Of a DNA stretch of 34,131 nt, positions 30,630 to 34,131 are shown piece after piece. Each line of letters opens with the position of its first letter. Positions within the stretch are counted from its first letter, which is position 1. The translations under genes were made by a program, and so were the position numbers. The stretch lies in IMG/VR virus record IMGVR_UViG_3300043450_000456, positions 1 through 34,131 of that record. One strand, written 5' to 3'. The notes under the pieces are model-generated. The model saw only the letters and a program-made list of their open reading frames with translations. It was not told where the DNA came from and did no database searches. This stretch comes from a virus.

Positions 30630-32024
30630 GTGTCCTTCCACCTGCGCCCCTATCAGCAGGAGGCCGTAGAGCGCGTGCGCCAGGCCTTCCTTTTTGGCCA
30701 TCGCGCCGTGCTCTTTGTGCTGCCGACCGGCGGCGGCAAGACCGTGGTGTTCAGCCACATCGCCAAGCAGGCCGCCGCCCGCGGCAAGCGCATCGCCGTG
30801 CTGGTGCACAGAGCTGAACTACTTGATCAGGCCTGCCGCTCCCTAGCGGCTATGGGGGTGCGCCATGGCGTGATCGCCGCCGGCCGCTCCATGAACCTGG
30901 CCGCGCCAGTGCAGGTAGCCAGCGTCCAGACCCTGGCCCGGCGCCTGGCGCAGCTGCCGGCCGATCTGTTCCAGCTGCTGGTGGTGGATGAGGCCCACCA
31001 CAGCAATGCCGGCACCTGGGCCAAGGTGATCGGCCACTTTGATCGAGCCCTGCTGCTGGGCGTCACGGCCACTCCAGTGCGAGGCGATGGCCGCGGCCTC
31101 GGCGAGTTCTATTCCGCCTTGGTGCTCGGCCCCAGCGCCGCCTGGCTCTGCGCCGAGGGCTACCTGGCGCCGGCGCGGGTGTTTGCCCCACCGCTGGGTT
31201 TCTCTGCGAAGGGCCTGCGGCGGCGGATGGGGGATTTCGACCTGAGGCAGGCCGCCGGTGAGCTGGGCGGCAGCCGCATCCTTGGCGATGCCGTCAGTCA
31301 CTACCTCAGCCACCTGAGCAGAAGCACGGCCATTGCCTTCTGCTGCTCGATCGCCCACGCGCAAGCCGTGGCGGAAACCTTCTCGGAACGGGGCGTGGCC
31401 GCGGCCTCGATCGATGGCTCGATGGACCCCCTGCAGCGGCGGCGGTTGCTTGAGCAGCTCGGCAGCGGTGAGCTGCAGGTGCTCACCAGCTGCAACCTGA
31501 TTGGTGAGGGGGTTGATGTGCCGTCGGTGGGGGGCTGCCTGCTGCTGCGGCCCACCCAGAGCCTGGCGCTGCATCTCCAGATGATCGGCCGCTGTCTGCG
31601 GCCCCAGCCGGGCAAGCAGGCGGTGATCCTCGATCACGTCGGCAATATCGAGCGTCTCGGTCACCACCTCGACGAGCAGGAGTGGAGCCTCGAGGGCGTG
31701 CGCAAGCGCAAGCAGAGCAAGGCCCCCTCCGTGAAAACCTGCCCGGAGTGCTTCTGCGCCATGGCCAGCGACGCCAGCCTCTGCCCGGAATGCGGCAAGC
31801 AGTTCCGGTCTGAAAAACGGCAGCTGGTGACGGTGGCCGGCGAGCTGAGTGAACTGAGCCAGCAGGAGCTGCGCAGAGAGCGCCGCCGCGAGCAGCGCCA
31901 GGCCCGCACCGCGGCTGAACTGGAAGCGCTGGGAAGCCAGCGCGGCATGAAAAACCCCAAGGGCTGGGCGCGGCATGTGATCGCCAGCCGCCAGGCGCGC
32001 GGCCAGTGGGAGCTGCTGGCATGA
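30630..32024 (+). CDS. SF2 DEAH-type helicase with zinc ribbon
   Basis: A GTG start at 30630 gives 464 residues. Superfamily 2 motifs are complete: PTGGGKT at 32-38 (motif I), DEAH at 120-123 (II), TATP at 146-149 (III), GEGVDVPSV (V) and QMIGRCLRP near 313 (VI). A zinc ribbon CPECFCAM...CPECGKQF lies at ~370-390, followed by a charged helical tail. It is RadD/phage-type in build and should remodel DNA during replication or recombination. It is coupled by ATGA to a VRR-NUC nuclease and diverges from the replication operon. Confidence 0.88.
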   Translation: MSFHLRPYQQEAVERVRQAFLFGHRAVLFVLPTGGGKTVVFSHIAKQAAARGKRIAVLVHRAELLDQACRSLAAMGVRHGVIAAGRSMNLAAPVQVASVQTLARRLAQLPADLFQLLVVDEAHHSNAGTWAKVIGHFDRALLLGVTATPVRGDGRGLGEFYSALVLGPSAAWLCAEGYLAPARVFAPPLGFSAKGLRRRMGDFDLRQAAGELGGSRILGDAVSHYLSHLSRSTAIAFCCSIAHAQAVAETFSERGVAAASIDGSMDPLQRRRLLEQLGSGELQVLTSCNLIGEGVDVPSVGGCLLLRPTQSLALHLQMIGRCLRPQPGKQAVILDHVGNIERLGHHLDEQEWSLEGVRKRKQSKAPSVKTCPECFCAMASDASLCPECGKQFRSEKRQLVTVAGELSELSQQELRRERRREQRQARTAAELEALGSQRGMKNPKGWARHVIASRQARGQWELLA

Positions 32025-32365
32025 GCGAGCAGGAGCTGCAGCAGCGGATCCGCCTTGAGCTGGGCCGCGGCCCGGTGCGGCTATGGCGCAACAACGTCGG
32101 CGCCCTACGCGATGAGCGCGGCCGCCTGGTCACCTACGGACTGTGCAAAGGCAGCAGCGACCTGATCGGTCTCAGCCAGGTCGTGATCGGCCCCGAGCAC
32201 CTGGGCCAGACCCTGGCGCTGTTCACCGCCCTTGAGGTGAAGACAGCCCGGGGCCGCTTGAGCGAGGAGCAGGAGAAGTTCCTGCGGCTGGTGCAGCAGC
32301 TCGGCGGCCGCGCCGGCGTGGTGCGTTGCCTGGACGATGCGCAGCAGCTCCTGCGCTTGCCCTGA
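32021..32365 (+). CDS. VRR-NUC domain nuclease
   Basis: ATG 32021 overlaps the helicase stop (ATGA) and gives 114 residues. The VRR-NUC motifs are visible: RNNVGA at ~23-28, GSSDLIGL at 44-51 with the catalytic Asp, ALEVKTARG at ~70-78 with the Glu-x-Lys, and a closing GGRAGVVRC. These small PD-(D/E)XK enzymes cut branched DNA and are common beside SF2 helicases in phages. The pair likely resolves replication or recombination intermediates. Confidence 0.88.
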   Translation: MSEQELQQRIRLELGRGPVRLWRNNVGALRDERGRLVTYGLCKGSSDLIGLSQVVIGPEHLGQTLALFTALEVKTARGRLSEEQEKFLRLVQQLGGRAGVVRCLDDAQQLLRLP

Positions 32366-32387
32366 GGAAGCATTGGGCGCTCAGGCC

Positions 32388-32591
32388 TCAGAGCAGCCGG
32401 CGACTGCGGCGAGCGAGTGTTCGCTCCACTTCATCAATGTTCCACAGCAGGGGCGGTCTGCTCACTCCGGCGCCGGCTGCTCGGAAATGGTCTCCAGCCC
32501 GCAGTACCCCATCTCTGCGCAGACGCAACAGGCTTCTGTCACTAATGCGTAGGGCCTCGCAGGCCTCCCGGGTTGAGTGTGTATACGCCAT
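32388..32591 (-). CDS. Excisionase-like helix-turn-helix protein
   Basis: ATG 32591 gives 67 residues; the frame extends to 32642. It begins with STREACEALRISDRSLLRLR, a MerR/excisionase-type helix-turn-helix, followed by RRDGVLRAGDHF, the wing typical of such proteins. PPLLWNIDEVERTLARR closes the domain. It lies directly downstream of the integrase on the same strand. It probably controls integrase direction or represses transcription. Confidence 0.68.
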   Translation of the reverse strand: MAYTHSTREACEALRISDRSLLRLRRDGVLRAGDHFRAAGAGVSRPPLLWNIDEVERTLARRSRRLL

Positions 32592-32907
32592 GGAGCGCCT
32601 GGGTTCGCCTGGATCGGAATGTAGGCGAACTTCCCGAGGCACAACTGTTCCCTGAGCCGCCTATCTGCGGGGCTGAACGTGTCAGCGTGCTGCCCCTAAT
32701 TTGGTTACTAAATAGAATCCTTGGTGGGGGTCTTTTCGGTAACCCCTCTCCTGCTTCCGGCTCTGCTGGTGTCCCATAGGGGAACCCGCAGCCCTTCTAC
32801 CTTGCTGACGCTGAAGTGCTGCGTCGCAAGCGGGGCAGGGGGCGCCGCGCAAACTTAATAATGTTTTCTGCATCCCATTTGGGAACCTGCGCTCCAGGTC
32901 TTTTGCA
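32592..32907. promoter_or_regulatory. Region between integrase and excisionase genes, with repeats
   Basis: A pair of direct repeats, TCCCATAGGGGAACCCGC at 32772 and TCCCATTTGGGAACCTGC at 32873, each holding a near-palindrome TCCCAT..GGGA, are operator or recombination-arm candidates. GGTTAC (32703-32708) and GTAACC (32739-32744) face each other across 30 bp. The region is AT-richer than average and could also hold the recombination core site. An 80-residue minus-strand frame at 32682-32924 overlaps the integrase end and is not well supported. Confidence 0.45.
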
Positions 32908-34131
32908 TCAGTGATCGGCATCAAGAGGGGGGCGGTTGACCAGTTCCCGTACCCGCGCTTCCAGGCGAGGCATCTCCAGCCGGCGGCCGTAGGTCTGCAG
33001 GTGCACCGCTGGTGAGTGGCCCATCAAGGCGGCGCTCTCGCGCACATGCAGCCCCAGGTCGAGGCCCAGCCGCAGGGCAAAGGCATGGCGCAGCCCGTAG
33101 GAGGTCAGCTCCGAAGGCAGCTCGGCGGCAATGGCCTGGCGCTGCTGCAGTCGCTTGAGCTGCTGGCTGAGCACTTCGCCAGGTGAGCGGTGCTGCACCA
33201 CGCAGTCCGGCAGTCCGTAGGTCAAGAAGCGATCGACGAGCTGCTGGCAATCGGCCGGCCAGCCAGCTGGGGGAACAGCGGGTACGCGGCGTTGGCCCGT
33301 GCTGCCCCGGCTGTTGCGCTTGGCATGGGAGACCACGGCCACGGGGTGCCCTTGCTCCTTGAGTAGCACCAGACCTTTGAGTTCAGCAGGGCGCAGCCCA
33401 AAGGCCACCAGGCAGTCCCAAGCCACCAGGTCGGCCGCCCCAAGACGAAGACTGGCCTCGACGCGCGCGCGTAGCTCAGTGATCTCCTCGTCACTGAAGG
33501 CGCGAACACCTTCCGGGGGCGCCACGGCCTTGCCATTGCCGCGCAAGGGCGCCAAGGACTCCGGCCAGGGCCAGCCAGCTGCCTTCCACAGCTGCCGGTA
33601 GCGGTTGAACGCCATCTGGCGTGAGCGGCTGTTGGGAGCCCAGTGCCGCAGGGTGGTTTGCAGCAGCTCCTCGTCGAGTAGCCAGTGCCGGTTGGCCGCT
33701 TGCTGCGTGAGCTTCCCGTAATAAGGAAGGTAGGTGCGCTGCCAGGTGGAGATCCCCACCGTCTCCCCGAGCAGTCCCTTCTCAAGCCGCAGGATCACCT
33801 TGTTCAGTTCCTCCGGGCGTAGCCGGCGCTCATTGCCTGCTGGGAGGCAGTCCTCCGGGGCTGGCCAGCGCCAGGTGCCAGCCATGACCGCTTCATGGAT
33901 GGCCATTGCTTCTGTGAGCGCTTCTGAGGTCTTGTCGGGCGCCGCGCTGGTCTGCAGGGTGACGGCCCGGAGCTTGGGAGCTGCTGCGGCAGGTTCATCA
34001 GGGCGGAGCGGCAGCTCGGCGCTCAGCACCCGCAGGCGGTCGTGGTGCAGCTGGAGAAACCAGCCACCCCGTCCGCCACGACTGCGCTTGAAGCTGCGGG
34101 AGAGGTCCTTGAGCCACGGCGGGCTGGCCAC
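32908..34131 (-). CDS. int: Tyrosine recombinase/integrase, cut by the window edge
   Basis: At least 407 residues; a GTG falls on the last three bases, but the true start may lie outside the window. The N-terminal part resembles an arm- and core-binding region. The catalytic domain has FGLRPAELKGL (first Arg), AKRNSRG as a possible Lys strand, TSYGLRHAFALRLG (second Arg; the usual first His is Tyr), LMGHSP (His) and HLQTYGRR with the nucleophilic Tyr. It should integrate the element, with the attachment site probably to the right of the window or in the 32592-32907 region. It is transcribed into the element, ahead of the excisionase-like gene. Confidence 0.9.
   Translation of the reverse strand: MASPPWLKDLSRSFKRSRGGRGGWFLQLHHDRLRVLSAELPLRPDEPAAAAPKLRAVTLQTSAAPDKTSEALTEAMAIHEAVMAGTWRWPAPEDCLPAGNERRLRPEELNKVILRLEKGLLGETVGISTWQRTYLPYYGKLTQQAANRHWLLDEELLQTTLRHWAPNSRSRQMAFNRYRQLWKAAGWPWPESLAPLRGNGKAVAPPEGVRAFSDEEITELRARVEASLRLGAADLVAWDCLVAFGLRPAELKGLVLLKEQGHPVAVVSHAKRNSRGSTGQRRVPAVPPAGWPADCQQLVDRFLTYGLPDCVVQHRSPGEVLSQQLKRLQQRQAIAAELPSELTSYGLRHAFALRLGLDLGLHVRESAALMGHSPAVHLQTYGRRLEMPRLEARVRELVNRPPLDADH

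Noticed and set aside
32682-32924. 80-residue minus-strand frame after the integrase
   Set aside because: It overlaps the integrase end and covers candidate operator repeats; support is too weak to call it a gene.
1-34131. tRNA gene as integration site
   Set aside because: I looked for T-loop-like GGTTCRA sequences in a cloverleaf context and found none; the attachment site may lie outside the window.

Overview
The window is GC-rich bacterial DNA with no rRNA, tRNA or CRISPR array. The small-gene style, the phage-type sigma factors and the base composition suggest a picocyanobacterium (Synechococcus/Cyanobium-like), but no gene here proves it, so treat that as a weak inference.

Left edge (1-4662): the 3' end of a BREX phage-defence operon, namely the C-terminal part of PglZ followed by an ATGA-coupled BrxL. 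Two AT-richer genes follow: a 338-residue protein with a long glycine-rich membrane segment, and a 150-residue protein with an amphipathic N-terminus and a coiled coil. They look like an accessory, possibly defensive, gene pair. A small unknown gene (4893-5195) and a gene-poor stretch lead to a plus-strand sigma-70 family gene (5731-6318).

From 6334 to the right edge lies an integrated phage-like element. Reading leftwards from the right edge on the minus strand it has a tyrosine integrase (cut by the edge), an excisionase-like protein, a ribbon-helix-helix protein, a primase-helicase, small and large terminase subunits, a truncated sigma factor, a DUF4055-type portal, an unknown protein, a protein with three LysM domains, a scaffold, a small basic protein, a major capsid protein and a run of small structural or fibre-type proteins. 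That run ends in a seven-bladed beta-propeller. A plus-strand SF2 helicase and VRR-NUC nuclease pair sits near the integrase. A cluster of about eleven TCTAAC/GTTAGA motifs lies between primase and terS and is a candidate replication origin or packaging site.

Plus-strand cassettes interrupt the minus-strand structural genes: a lysis-like set (L,D-transpeptidase-fold protein, tail-lysozyme-like protein, holin-like membrane protein), a membrane protein with a tiny companion, a pair of small paralogues, and a GmrSD-like DUF262/DUF1524 nuclease inserted between sigma factor and portal.

The most interesting reading is that this roughly 28 kb element encodes integration, replication, packaging and capsid, but shows no recognisable tape measure, tail tube or sheath (no structural ORF exceeds 525 residues). 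It could be a capsid-forming satellite or tycheposon-like element that carries defence cargo, a podovirus-like prophage with divergent tail genes, or an eroded prophage. The sequence alone does not decide between these.
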